In this document: one piece after another, positions 58,501-64,000 of the stretch
Position numbering within the stretch: position 1 is the stretch's first letter
Layout of the letters: each line of letters starts with the position of its first letter
Assembly (NCBI GenBank): GCA_030142905.1
Contig: JASJOG010000086.1
Coordinates: 1,178,001-1,242,000, forward strand
Direction of reading: 5' to 3'
From: Heliopora coerulea
Lineage: Eukaryota > Cnidaria > Anthozoa > Scleralcyonacea > Helioporidae
DNA: 64,000 bases
Made by a program: the position numbers and the translations under genes
Notes under the pieces: generated by a model
The model's database searches: none
What the model was told of the DNA's origin: nothing
Seen by the model: the letters and a program-made list of their open reading frames with translations, nothing else

Positions 58501-61500
58501 TACCTTTCATGTGGTTTTCATGAGTTCTCAGATCGCACCAATCACAGCGCAGAATTGCAACATCAACGGACTCTTACTATTATCGTGTTGATTTTTCATT
58601 CCAGAATTTGAATGAAACAACGGCGATTGATGTGAGTCAACAACTGGTTAACTTAACCACCAATGTCAGTCGATTCCGTCCAGATGATGTGGCTCTAACC
58701 TCCATAATTCTGGAGAAATTTGGCGACATCCCCAGACGTTTAAATGAGGTAAAAATCGATGATATTAAGAGCTGTTTACACGGGCGATTCTTCTCGCGAT
58801 TTTTCTTATCCTGGAGCATGCGATTGAGTAAACAACTCACCAAAGTACTTTACCGTTTTGTATCGTATAGCTTTGCACAAATGATTCGCAAGTCAATCAC
58901 TCGATCGCATGTGTCAGGAGGCTAAAATCGCGCGTGTAAACAGCACTGTAAGGGCTGTTTACAAGTGCGATTTTGTCTTGCGATTGGCATCTTGGAGTAT
59001 GTGTTTAACTGACGAGAGTGTCGAGGACAAACTACAGCCAATCATAAGCGGATATCTTGCTGCATAGACTATCACGATTTTACTACATACACCAGGATGA
59101 CAATAGCAACGTGCAAAATGGCACGTGAAAACAGGTCTTCAGAAATATTCGTGTAAGGGTGAGCCCACATTTTACTTGTATCAATGCACCATACATGTAC
59201 GAGCGTTGTGTGACGTTAATCTCATTCCAAGCGTTGTTACGTATGAACCACTTGTGTCTGAAGTTGCTATGGTATCATATTTGTATTCCAGACTGGACCT
59301 AATGCTGTTGGTACGGTAAATAACGTCCTCAATACGAATCCTACCACTTTGGCTGAGAGCCAGCGGAGATACAACGCATCTTCCAAGTGAGTTGAGATAA
59401 AAATATCGGTATACAGGGTTCGTGCGGTCCTTGAAAGTCCTTAAATTTAAGTTTTGTTTTTCAAGGCCTTGAAAACGCTCAAATTTAGGCTTTGGTCCTC
59501 GAAAGTTCTCGAAGATAACACTGTTGAATCAAATTCAAAGCTTTGTTTATCTTCGGCTCCAAAAACGGGAATGTCTGTTCACTATGAGTGACCTTCCTTT
59601 CTGTCTGATGAAGATCAAAGAAAGTTTACGCGCGAAACCATTATCTTATATAAGATAGGTTCGTCTTAGAAAACAATAACAGTTGCCTAGCACGTCTTTG
59701 TTGACTTAGAAAAGTCCTTGAATATGAGAATAGAGGTCCTTGAAATCACAAGAAATTCCTTGAAGGTTCTTGAATTGTCTGAAAAAGTGTACAAATACAC
59801 GAACTCTGTATGTATATGTATATGATAAGTATTCTGTCTAATTTTGCTCAGCTTGCATAGCGCAGTTTAACTGGCAATATTTACAGCTATTACAACAATA
59901 CCTGGTTACCATCAGCAACTGTGGACAACTGTTTCGCCCGATTGGGGCTCGTCAGCAAAGTGTAACTGATAATATGTCAGCACATTCAAAAGGTATATAA
60001 ACGTCATGATGTTAAAGATCGGATGAGGGATATACCGTACTGCTTCAATGCACATGCTCACAAAAATAGTATTTTGTCTAATTTTGCTCAACCTCCTTTG
60101 AAAGTAACGTGTAATCATTGCTCGCTTTATTCCGAAACATTTTCATCACTCCCAAATAAAAAGTAATTGTTACAGTTCTGGGTTGTTAACATGTTCTCAT
60201 ACATCGTTGTTAATTTTCAGGATGCTTTCATCCTTACAAAAGTATTTGGAGAGCGTAAATATTACCAGAAGCGGCAAGGTGGATCAGATCGAAGAAAATC
60301 TCGCCGTTTATACCCAAGAAATTGATCCAAGCAATTTTCAGGGTGCTGCAGTAGCGTCAGTAGGAGGAACGAAGGAAGATTTCCAAAGGAAGAATAACTT
60401 TGTTATTAGAGCTAACGAGAGATCCTCTCCTAGTTTTGGTTCTTATGCTTCACTGACATTACCACAGTCATTATTCAATAATTTTAAAATGAGCTCTCCA
60501 ACTCAAACGCGAATTACGTTTGTGGTTTACCGCAAGACCTCCTTGTTTGAATCAGCTCTTCAGAACAGAGATGATAATGTGATAAAGAATAGTTTTGTGG
60601 TCTCTGCGGGCATCAAGGGTTACGACGTAAAGAACCTTACAAGTCCTATCATCACCACTTTTGAGCCCTTTAACAAGAGCACGGACTATTACACCGCGTG
60701 TGCTTATTGGGACTTCAGCTTGCAGAATGGTTATGGTGATTGGTCTAGTGAAGGCTGTAGTTATATTGGAAGGAGAAACGGAAAAATAATTTGTCATTGC
60801 AACCATCTGACAAACTTCGCTGTGTTACTGGTGAGATTACGTTTGCTCTCTCTGACATTTTATTCATAACGTATCCACAGATGAATTGGGTAAACAAGAC
60901 ATGCTTCCATACTTTCATACATATGTTGATGTGTACATGCACGTTATTATAGTTTGTACGCTATTCGTCATGTGCTTTACACTACACGCTTTTTTTTTTT
61001 ATCGAGGGAATAGTTTCCAATTTTAAAATAAAAGGGCAGTAAAACTGTAATATCTTGTATTTTAAAAAACGCCTTTATTTACTTGTCTCATTTACTCTCA
61101 TCTAAACACACCAACGTAAATCTGAACAATGATCCTTTTCAGTCATGTGATATAACGTCATCAGTTAATTTGATTTATAATACTACAAAAACTTTTCACT
61201 GTCACAGGTGCAGTTTCAGATACTAGAATCTTCGCTTTTCTTTTTTTTCCCTTTCATTTCTACAATTTTCTTTCTAATTTTTCTAACTCACTTTTTCTCC
61301 TTATTTTTTCATTACAGAATTCATCTCGGAAAACAGGTAAACATCTAATTCAGCGTTTTGTATGAAATGTTCCACGTATTGGGGATGAATGCGAATGAAA
61401 TCTGTATATTGATTGAAAAACTTTAACTGGAAAAAGTCACCTTACTCTTTTAGTTGTTTAGTTAGGTGGAACGGTGATCTGATTAGAAAATCTTTGTTGC

Positions 61501-63563
61501 CATAGCAACTTCTTGAACACTTAAGGCTACTTCATTTAGAAAATGTTTTTCTATCTTTCACGTTATGCTTCGTTCTTTACAGGAAATATTTATGTTCTGT
61601 TTGGGTAAAACTTGTATTCGTCCACTTCTCAAAAATTCCATTGACCCACTTTAATTTCAGAAGAAAACGACCAACAAAAACTAGCCTTTGTAAATTGCTA
61701 TGTAATTCGACTACAGTGAAACCACTGGAATAACTCTTTTAATATATTTTCTTGGTTCTTTTGGAGGTTTCTGTGACGCAGAGACCACTGGGGATAACCT
61801 CGTTGAAGGATTATTTCACTGGAATTCTACGACTGGTGGAAGCAGCGCTTTTATTGGGCAATGTCCATTTGGAAAAACACAAAATTCTAGCAGTGGAAAT
61901 GTCCAGCTTAATCGGACAACCGGGGCATCACGGTATTGCCGATGCAAGGATAGAGAATGCAGAGTTGCATCTTGGGATGCTCCTGACACAAGTCTTTGTG
62001 GATACCGGCAAAAATTCGATTCCAATATTTCAACACAAATAGCAGCTCTGCTTCAGGTAAATATAGGAACATTTGTCGTTTGAGGAATTGTATGGTAAGA
62101 ATTGCTCTTTTTTGTTAAAAGTAAAAAAGTCATTAACCTCGTTTGTTCGATCTGTGCGGAATAAAACGAGGGCAATACTTTCCCGTACAGACCGAACAAA
62201 CGAGGTTAATAAGGAATTTATTATATGGCTTTTAGCACCTTTCTTTATCGCTTTTAACGAAGCTTTGTGTTCGTGAGTTAGCGGCTTAGGTTTACTTGCT
62301 TGTTTTTACCTATTTCTTCGTGGCTTTTTGCATTTATTCCTCTAGTTTTCTCCTTAAAATTATCGTTAAGAACGTTTAACTTCTTTTTTCGTAGTTTGTT
62401 TGTATAAATCTTCTGTAAAACGTACCTGAATCTGGCTTGTTTTTCTTCAAATCAACTCGGAAATTTTCCCGCGAAAACTAGCCGGTCTGTACGAAAAACT
62501 TATTGCACGGCTTGCGTCATTTTTCGTACAGACCGGATAACGAGCTCAGCCATATAATAAAAGAAATTATTGCACACATGGTGTAACTCACCGAGTCTAA
62601 TTTTGATAAAAAAGATCAGGAGACATTATTGTCATTTTTTACTGTCCATATTATTCTTTTCATACCTTGCTACATTGTTTACTTAATCATGAGCGTCATC
62701 ATCAGGGCCCGTTTACGTTGAACATTTAAATGCCCACCATAACCTAACCGTTCGTCATAATACCCCAAAAATAGGCTCGCATTTTTTCAATGGTAGTTGG
62801 AATCAAAGTCATCGTTGCAATGCGGACAATATGTCGATTAATGCGCAACGAGCAGGGACGGCGGAGCCAGGGGGTTGCAGGGGCTGTAGCCCCCCACTTT
62901 TTTCCAAATGTAATGTTGAAACAACTACGCTTTAAAACACTTGTTGTGCAATTTCCCAGAGAAGCATACAAAATGTTGTATTTTTATCTCAAGCCCCCCC
63001 ACTCGTAATTCCGCTCCGCCGTCCCTGACGAGTAACGCGTTTTGGGTGATCGATGATCTAGAAATGTGTGTCTATTTCTAGTGGTTTGCCAGTGGGGTCA
63101 CTTTAGGGAGCGAATGGGATTCCGGGTTTCTTAAGAAGCCTGGTACATCCTGAGGTCCCACGACGTCAGAGTTACGCAGTTCAGATAAGCACTGTCAAAT
63201 AAGACCTCTCTGGCATTCCAGGAGTGCCATCCAGACATCCACGCCTCAAGTTTGTTCTAAACGTTGCCATAAAATATAGTGAAGCCATATCAAGACCTAT
63301 TCCGCTCATCTACATAAAGTATTCATGCCATGCAGTTAAGCCACTGAGTATTATCACGTGCTGTAGCAAGTCGTGTGTCAACGGACCCTTACCGTTGTCG
63401 TCTCAATTTTTTGTTCCAGAATTTGAATGAAACCACGGCTTTTAATGTCAGTCAACAGCTGGTTAACTTAACCACCAATGTAAATCGGTTACGTGCAGAT
63501 GATGTGGCTTTAACATCCGTAATTCTGGAGAAATTTGGCGACATCCCCAGGCGTTTAAATGAG
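37480..63563 (+). CDS. Large adhesion GPCR-like gene: C-type lectin-like, three Fz-A/Fz-B/FN3 units, HormR-GAIN-GPS, second HormR-GAIN (3' end outside)
   Basis: Exons: 37480..37588, 42760..42944, 43609..43777, 44256..44588, 45850..45879, 46618..47070, 47824..48489, 49100..49609, 51094..51405, 52099..52449, 53528..53587, 54377..54865, 56247..56576, 57842..58086, 58605..58748, 59292..59386, 60221..60830, 61318..61336, 61767..62056, 63420..63563. All phases fit, giving 5544 nt or 1848 codons with no stop. Signal peptide in exon 1 (LSLVCVVVWFDIIY). GPS near residues 1665-1697 with CHCNHLTNF. No transmembrane segment is seen before the window ends, so membrane attachment must come from later exons if it exists. 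It is a tandem paralogue of the receptor at 22912-33984, with an N-terminus lengthened by unit duplication. Exon 1 is the least certain because a 5.2-kb intron follows. Confidence 0.8.
37840..37990 (-). repeat. tRNA-derived SINE-like fragment (second family)
   Basis: On the minus strand, TCTAGTTCGGTTGATAGAGT resembles a tRNA A-box region and GGTCATGGCTTCTGTTCCC a degenerate B-box. Body extends leftward, boundary unclear. Not a functional tRNA. Confidence 0.5.
40001..41421 (-). mobile_element. Tc1-like DNA transposon, complete ends, damaged transposase
   Basis: Terminal inverted repeats start CAGGGGGTTGCCAAAAAAAA (left) with the complement at the right. TA target duplications at 39999-40000 and 41422-41423. 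Length 1421 bp. It sits in intron 1 of the large adhesion GPCR-like gene, opposite strand. Confidence 0.92.
40148..41200 (-). pseudogene. Tc1-like transposase, inactivated
   Basis: Begins at 41200 with a helix-turn-helix DNA-binding part (WSVRKVAEEYELSYSSAKKL), an AT-hook-like GRPRK, and a DDE domain. The usual WSDES motif reads WSGES (first catalytic Asp to Gly, about residue 166). HHDNDPKHTS keeps the second Asp and VENLWAE the third acidic residue. An in-frame TAA at 40279-40277 cuts the C-terminal 43 codons, which still read as transposase (EWVNLS, LVESMPNRC) to a TAA at 40150. Two lesions make it non-functional. Confidence 0.88.
42474..42616. repeat. (TTTA)n-rich microsatellite
   Basis: Imperfect TTTATTTAT/TTACTTAT run about 140 bp upstream of the first C-type-lectin-like exon. 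Confidence 0.8.
42760..43777 (+). CDS. Exons: C-type-lectin-like domain (large adhesion GPCR-like gene)
   Basis: Part of the gene at 37480-63563. Exons 42760..42944 and 43609..43777. The first encodes FNTAEKECVKLGGHLTSIHS then EEELVIL, a typical CTLD first half. The second has AYIGFDVDGWTDGTTVDYTA, YRC and a final FICRKK. The second half is short and has no EPN/QPD or WND motif, so calcium-dependent sugar binding is doubtful. Confidence 0.7.
43092..43482. repeat. Tandem duplication of a 195-bp MITE-like unit
   Basis: Two head-to-tail copies (43092-43287 and 43288-43482), each starting GGGCYYATTTACAC and ending GTGTGGACAGGCCTTAAG. The ends within a unit are partly complementary. It lies between the two C-type-lectin-like exons. 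Confidence 0.8.
44256..44588 (+). CDS. Exon: Fz-A domain 1 (large adhesion GPCR-like gene)
   Basis: Part of the gene at 37480-63563. LPNMFGHKT, FFPLINTFCS, FFTCSIFLTPYN, SCRSLCEEVYNNCSYAM, WPEEIAC. Eight cysteines, canonical positions 1 and 5 missing. Phase 1-1. Confidence 0.85.
44961..45502 (+). repeat. Dispersed repeat B, copy 2
   Basis: Counterpart of 35771-36309, inside the intron after the Fz-A 1 exon. Repeat A is absent next to it, so A and B are independent units. Confidence 0.85.
45850..45879 (+). CDS. Exon: 10-residue linker (large adhesion GPCR-like gene)
   Basis: Part of the gene at 37480-63563. Encodes DSIELSGNKT between Fz-A 1 and Fz-B 1, phase 1-1, with good AG and GTAAGA sites. 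Supported mainly by position and phase. Confidence 0.6.
46140..46500. repeat. Tandem GAGTATAAATG units and (GACGGACAGATGG)-type minisatellite
   Basis: At 46140-46270 a unit like GAGTATAAATGACA recurs in both orientations. At about 46325-46500 purine-rich units such as GACGGGAAGACGGA and GACGGACAGATGGA recur. It ends about 115 bp before the Fz-B 1 exon. Confidence 0.75.
46618..47070 (+). CDS. Exon: Fz-B domain 1 (large adhesion GPCR-like gene)
   Basis: Part of the gene at 37480-63563. GRC, PIC, NYFQHRSQDQAVYEISKHA, TYC, FLLCTLHQPRC, RQC, KSC, WPPAPVNC: eight cysteines, class B pattern. Phase 1-1. Confidence 0.75.
47824..48489 (+). CDS. Exon: FN3 domain 1 fused with Fz-A domain 2 (large adhesion GPCR-like gene)
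   Basis: Part of the gene at 37480-63563. One 666-nt exon holds two domains that elsewhere have separate exons. FN3 part: SPPPPSVKVNNVNGSNSLEV, LLYKHLG, LIPGSMYDLFVGTVN. Fz-A part: FPNVFGHKN, FFPLLETMCS, FMCLAFLPPYN, PCRSFCTNVQNRCAYAM, WPKELEC. Phase 1-1. Confidence 0.82.
48532..48732 (+). repeat. Dispersed repeat, copy 2 (first at 2223-2431)
   Basis: See 2223-2431. It is followed at 48736-48806 by a different hairpin with arms AATTTCAACCGGAAAAAT and complement. Confidence 0.8.
49100..49609 (+). CDS. Exon: Gly/Ser-rich linker plus Fz-B domain 2 (large adhesion GPCR-like gene)
   Basis: Part of the gene at 37480-63563. Starts with an acidic and GGGSGGGSEGGG stretch, then the class B pattern: GEC, SIC, NYFNHTSEDQAVYELSKYV, ARC, YMLCALHLPKC, FDC, ADC, WPPHHINC. 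No separate linker exon is seen before it; the Gly/Ser stretch may replace it. Phase 1-1. Confidence 0.78.
49756..49940. repeat. Foldback element with CCTAAC-rich core
   Basis: Short arms (GTACTTCATGTA and complement) around degenerate CCTAAC/CCTAATC units. It resembles the core of 27493-27810. Intronic. Confidence 0.6.
50472..50591 (-). repeat. tRNA-derived SINE-like element, copy 2
   Basis: Minus-strand head with the best tRNA resemblance in the window: A-box part ATAGCTCAACAGGTAGAGCG and B-box GGTGCGAGTTCAAATCTCG, acceptor-like ends pairing at 6 of 7 positions. The anticodon stem does not form well. The body matches 9641-9722. Confidence 0.7.
50689..50881. repeat. SINE-derived foldback (copy 3 plus inverted tail)
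   Basis: A minus-strand SINE-like copy (50689-50812) is followed by an inverted copy of its own tail (50813-50881), giving arms of about 65 bp that include TTCATGATAATCTGACACTG and its complement. Confidence 0.7.
51094..51405 (+). CDS. Exon: FN3 domain 2 (large adhesion GPCR-like gene)
   Basis: Part of the gene at 37480-63563. IPPPAVRYTTSNSSTGLQLR, then FEFLYKPTDSKVTYNHF, VAKNYEIFIAALD and SGLPGHF fit the FN3 layout. Phase 1-1. Confidence 0.72.
52099..52449 (+). CDS. Exon: Fz-A domain 3 (large adhesion GPCR-like gene)
   Basis: Part of the gene at 37480-63563. LPNTFGDKS, FFPLVYTLCS, FLCSVFLPRFN, INTRQLPC, VCEQITKSCSYAINRL, WPTEMMC. It is the closest relative of the Fz-A of the upstream gene (23635-23988), which shares FFPLVYTLCS and INTRQLPC. 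Phase 1-1. Confidence 0.85.
53528..53587 (+). CDS. Exon: 20-residue linker (large adhesion GPCR-like gene)
   Basis: Part of the gene at 37480-63563. Encodes DPTRLLSVRPSSIPPLEGSP, phase 1-1, same place as the linker exon of the upstream gene. Confidence 0.6.
53809..54025. mobile_element. Non-autonomous element with CAGTSGCGTAACTA ends (hAT-like)
   Basis: Left end CAGTCGCGTAACTATAGGG, right end CCTAGTTACGCCACTG, with inner G-run and C-run. Flanking octamers CGTGTACG and GGTGAACC match only in part. Intronic. Confidence 0.6.
54377..54865 (+). CDS. Exon: Fz-B domain 3 (large adhesion GPCR-like gene)
   Basis: Part of the gene at 37480-63563. PEC, RIC, NYFNHSSIDEAVYELSRYL, VAC, LLLCHLHLPQC, DQC, SNC, WPPVQVNC. 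Very close to the Fz-B of the upstream gene (both share CPMRT and SDSKWF- or FDSKWF-type ends). Phase 1-1. Confidence 0.78.
54966..55335. repeat. (ATA)/(ATGATA)-rich simple sequence
   Basis: Long impure run of ATAATA, GATGAT and GGTAATGGCAT-like units in the intron after Fz-B 3. Confidence 0.75.
55781..56054. repeat. About 274-bp palindromic element between (ATT)n runs
   Basis: Arms of about 115-130 bp (TTTTTAAGACCACT, GGTTGATGTTATTACCCAA, CCTCAGATATCCATCACCTT and complements), small central loop. Flanked by ATT-rich microsatellites at 55742-55778 and 56065-56180. Confidence 0.8.
56247..56576 (+). CDS. Exon: FN3 domain 3 (large adhesion GPCR-like gene)
   Basis: Part of the gene at 37480-63563. 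IPPPGNVTF, then AVLYKVSSSSAPYKYF, LRTLTPRTQYEIKLASLH and PGVFITVTGNTY, the same ending as the FN3 of the upstream gene. Phase 1-1. Confidence 0.78.
56612..57281 (-). mobile_element. Internally deleted Tc1/mariner-like element
   Basis: Terminal inverted repeats CACAGGCAGTCAAAAAG at the left, complement at the right, followed by TA (the left flank is CA, one change from TA). About 670 bp, roughly half a full element. Intronic, opposite strand to the receptor gene. Confidence 0.82.
56729..57061 (-). pseudogene. Deleted transposase: DNA-binding N-part joined to C-terminal end (110 aa ORF)
   Basis: MGPKPGISLENCGKMLALSE at about residue 16 and the following segment with VGCSQRSVSDIL fit the helix-turn-helix of Tc1-like transposases. 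KELWTAVNVAWEGFPRERLV and a short end fit the extreme C-terminus. The catalytic domain between them is absent but the reading frame is open. It cannot catalyse transposition; it might still bind the ends. Confidence 0.65.
57284..57534. repeat. 251-bp foldback element next to the deleted Tc1 element
   Basis: Arms ATGATGACCCAGCAAATGGC and complement, with inner arms AATCTTTAATGCTGACGTTTC and near-complement. Centre near 57408. It starts directly after the Tc1 remnant. Confidence 0.8.
57842..58086 (+). CDS. Exon: HormR domain 1 (large adhesion GPCR-like gene)
   Basis: Part of the gene at 37480-63563. GLCPAERTGEIVERGIFRW, ACPYGSSGSATRFCRC, NDRLCKDPYW, QCRYRTF. Six cysteines. Phase 1 in, 0 out, as in the upstream gene. 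Confidence 0.78.
58605..60830 (+). CDS. Exons: GAIN domain 1 with GPS (large adhesion GPCR-like gene)
   Basis: Part of the gene at 37480-63563. Exons 58605..58748, 59292..59386, 60221..60830 with the same phases as the upstream gene. GPS: CAYWDF, WSSEGC, ICHCNHLTNFAVLL, cleavage expected at HL|T near 1690/1691. No transmembrane helix follows in the joined frame; the next exon in phase is 61318..61336. Confidence 0.85.
58769..58946. repeat. Inverted repeat GCTGTTTACACGGGCG / CGCGTGTAAACAGC
   Basis: Foldback of about 178 bp in the first GAIN intron. A related half-unit (GGGCTGTTTACAAGTGCG) follows at about 58952. Confidence 0.6.
61027..61032 (+). terminator. Candidate polyadenylation signal after the first GPS exon
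   Basis: AATAAA 158 nt after the TAA that would end a transcript retaining the intron after the first GPS exon. It may be chance in AT-rich DNA. Confidence 0.25.
61318..61336 (+). CDS. Micro-exon (19 nt) between first GPS and second HormR
   Basis: Part of the gene at 37480-63563. ATTACAG|AATTCATCTCGGAAAACAG|GTAAAC. It converts phase 0 to phase 1, exactly what is needed to join the GPS exon to the second HormR exon. Encodes NSSRKT plus one base. Confidence 0.55.
61767..62056 (+). CDS. Exon: HormR domain 2 (large adhesion GPCR-like gene)
   Basis: Part of the gene at 37480-63563. FCDAETTGDNLVEGLFHWN, GQCPFGK, SRYCRCKDREC, SLCGYRQKF; starts with the same CxAETTG(D/E) stretch as the HormR of the upstream gene. 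Phase 1 in, 0 out. Confidence 0.75.
62132..62210. repeat. Inverted repeat ATTAACCTCGTTTGTTCG
   Basis: Arms around a short loop in the intron after HormR 2. A related motif (CCGGTCTGTACGAAAAA and complement) forms another hairpin at 62482-62536; both contain a CAGACCG-type stretch. Confidence 0.65.
62853..63027. mobile_element. 175-bp MITE with CAGGGACGGCGGAGC terminal repeats
   Basis: Perfect 15-bp inverted ends. Flanked by ACGAG at 62848-62852 and 63028-63032. Inner G-run and C-run structure like other MITEs here. Superfamily not assigned. Confidence 0.78.
63420..63563 (+). CDS. Exon: first exon of GAIN domain 2 (large adhesion GPCR-like gene)
   Basis: Part of the gene at 37480-63563. Same length and phases as 58605..58748, identical at about 129 of 144 bases by eye, 6 residue changes in 48. 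The remaining GAIN exons, GPS and any 7TM exons would lie beyond 64000. Confidence 0.85.
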
Positions 63564-64000
63564 GTAAGAATTAATGATATTAATTCTTCTGTGAAGAGGT
63601 CTCCCTTTTGCGCGAAAAATCTTCTGTATCCGGGGGACAACGAGTTAAAACATTTTGTATCTGGCTGACCCCACGCTTTATGTGGCCAGCTGGACGTCTT
63701 GACCGTACACAAGAATCATCCGAGTCGTGGAAACGCGCTTTCTATCTCAGAGTCGGATTTTTTGCTGGAAATTTAGCGTGTGTGATAAGCTGAAGTTTTC
63801 CGGCCGATAATTTTTATCACTTTTTCATTGTCAGCAACAGGTGTAATCAAATTTTTTGCTTTCTTAGAATTCCAAAAATATCATCTTGGAAATCCTACAT
63901 ATTCAGACATTTTCCCAGGAGTATGTTTTTCACGTTCCTGGTCAAATTTTAACCATTGTTGGAACTTATCGACCATTAGCATAGCTTTTTGCATGTGAAT
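63564..64000. other. Intron after the last recognised exon
   Basis: Nothing recognisable. The expected 95-nt second GAIN exon was looked for and not found before the window end. Confidence 0.5.

Overview
This window looks like nuclear DNA from a cnidarian, most likely an anthozoan such as a stony coral. It has metazoan genes split by many short introns with GT-AG and occasional GC-AG sites, an AT-rich background, and many small foldback elements, tRNA-derived SINE-like repeats and Tc1/hAT remnants. It also has two adhesion GPCR genes with domain combinations unlike the usual vertebrate ones. The species cannot be fixed from the sequence. All gene models were built by hand from splice-site phase and remembered family sequences; no alignment or search was run.

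Layout. (1) About 267-2735, plus strand: the last six exons of NAA35, the NatC auxiliary subunit; the 5' part lies outside. (2) 4293-8968, minus strand: a complete four-exon Golgi-type carbohydrate sulfotransferase-like gene, tail-to-tail with NAA35. (3) 10094-21159, plus strand: a complete 16-exon VPS45 gene (572 codons) with a short upstream ORF, divergent from the sulfotransferase. (4) 22912-33984, plus strand: a complete 13-exon adhesion GPCR (1144 aa) with order signal peptide, Fz-A, Fz-B, FN3, HormR, GAIN/GPS, 7TM. (5) 37480 to beyond 64000, plus strand: a larger paralogue, 20 exons and 1848 in-frame codons seen. Its order is signal peptide, C-type-lectin-like domain, three Fz-A/Fz-B/FN3 units, HormR, GAIN/GPS, then a 19-nt exon, a second HormR and the start of a second GAIN. 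No seven-helix segment is seen before the window ends.

The most notable part is the adhesion GPCR pair. Every Fz module belongs to one of two classes, each with eight cysteines. Class A lacks the positions of Fz cysteines 1 and 5; class B lacks those of cysteines 6 and 10. Each missing pair is a disulfide pair in canonical Frizzled CRDs. A and B always occur in that order, next to each other, on phase 1-1 exons, which is a classic exon-shuffling layout. The second gene also appears to carry HormR-GAIN-GPS twice in tandem.

Intergenic and intronic DNA is full of repeats: a Tc1-like element with damaged transposase, an internally deleted Tc1-like element that keeps a small ORF, a hAT-type MITE with a perfect 8-bp target duplication, several palindromic elements (two with telomere-like or tRNA-like cores), dispersed repeats present in two copies, and microsatellites.
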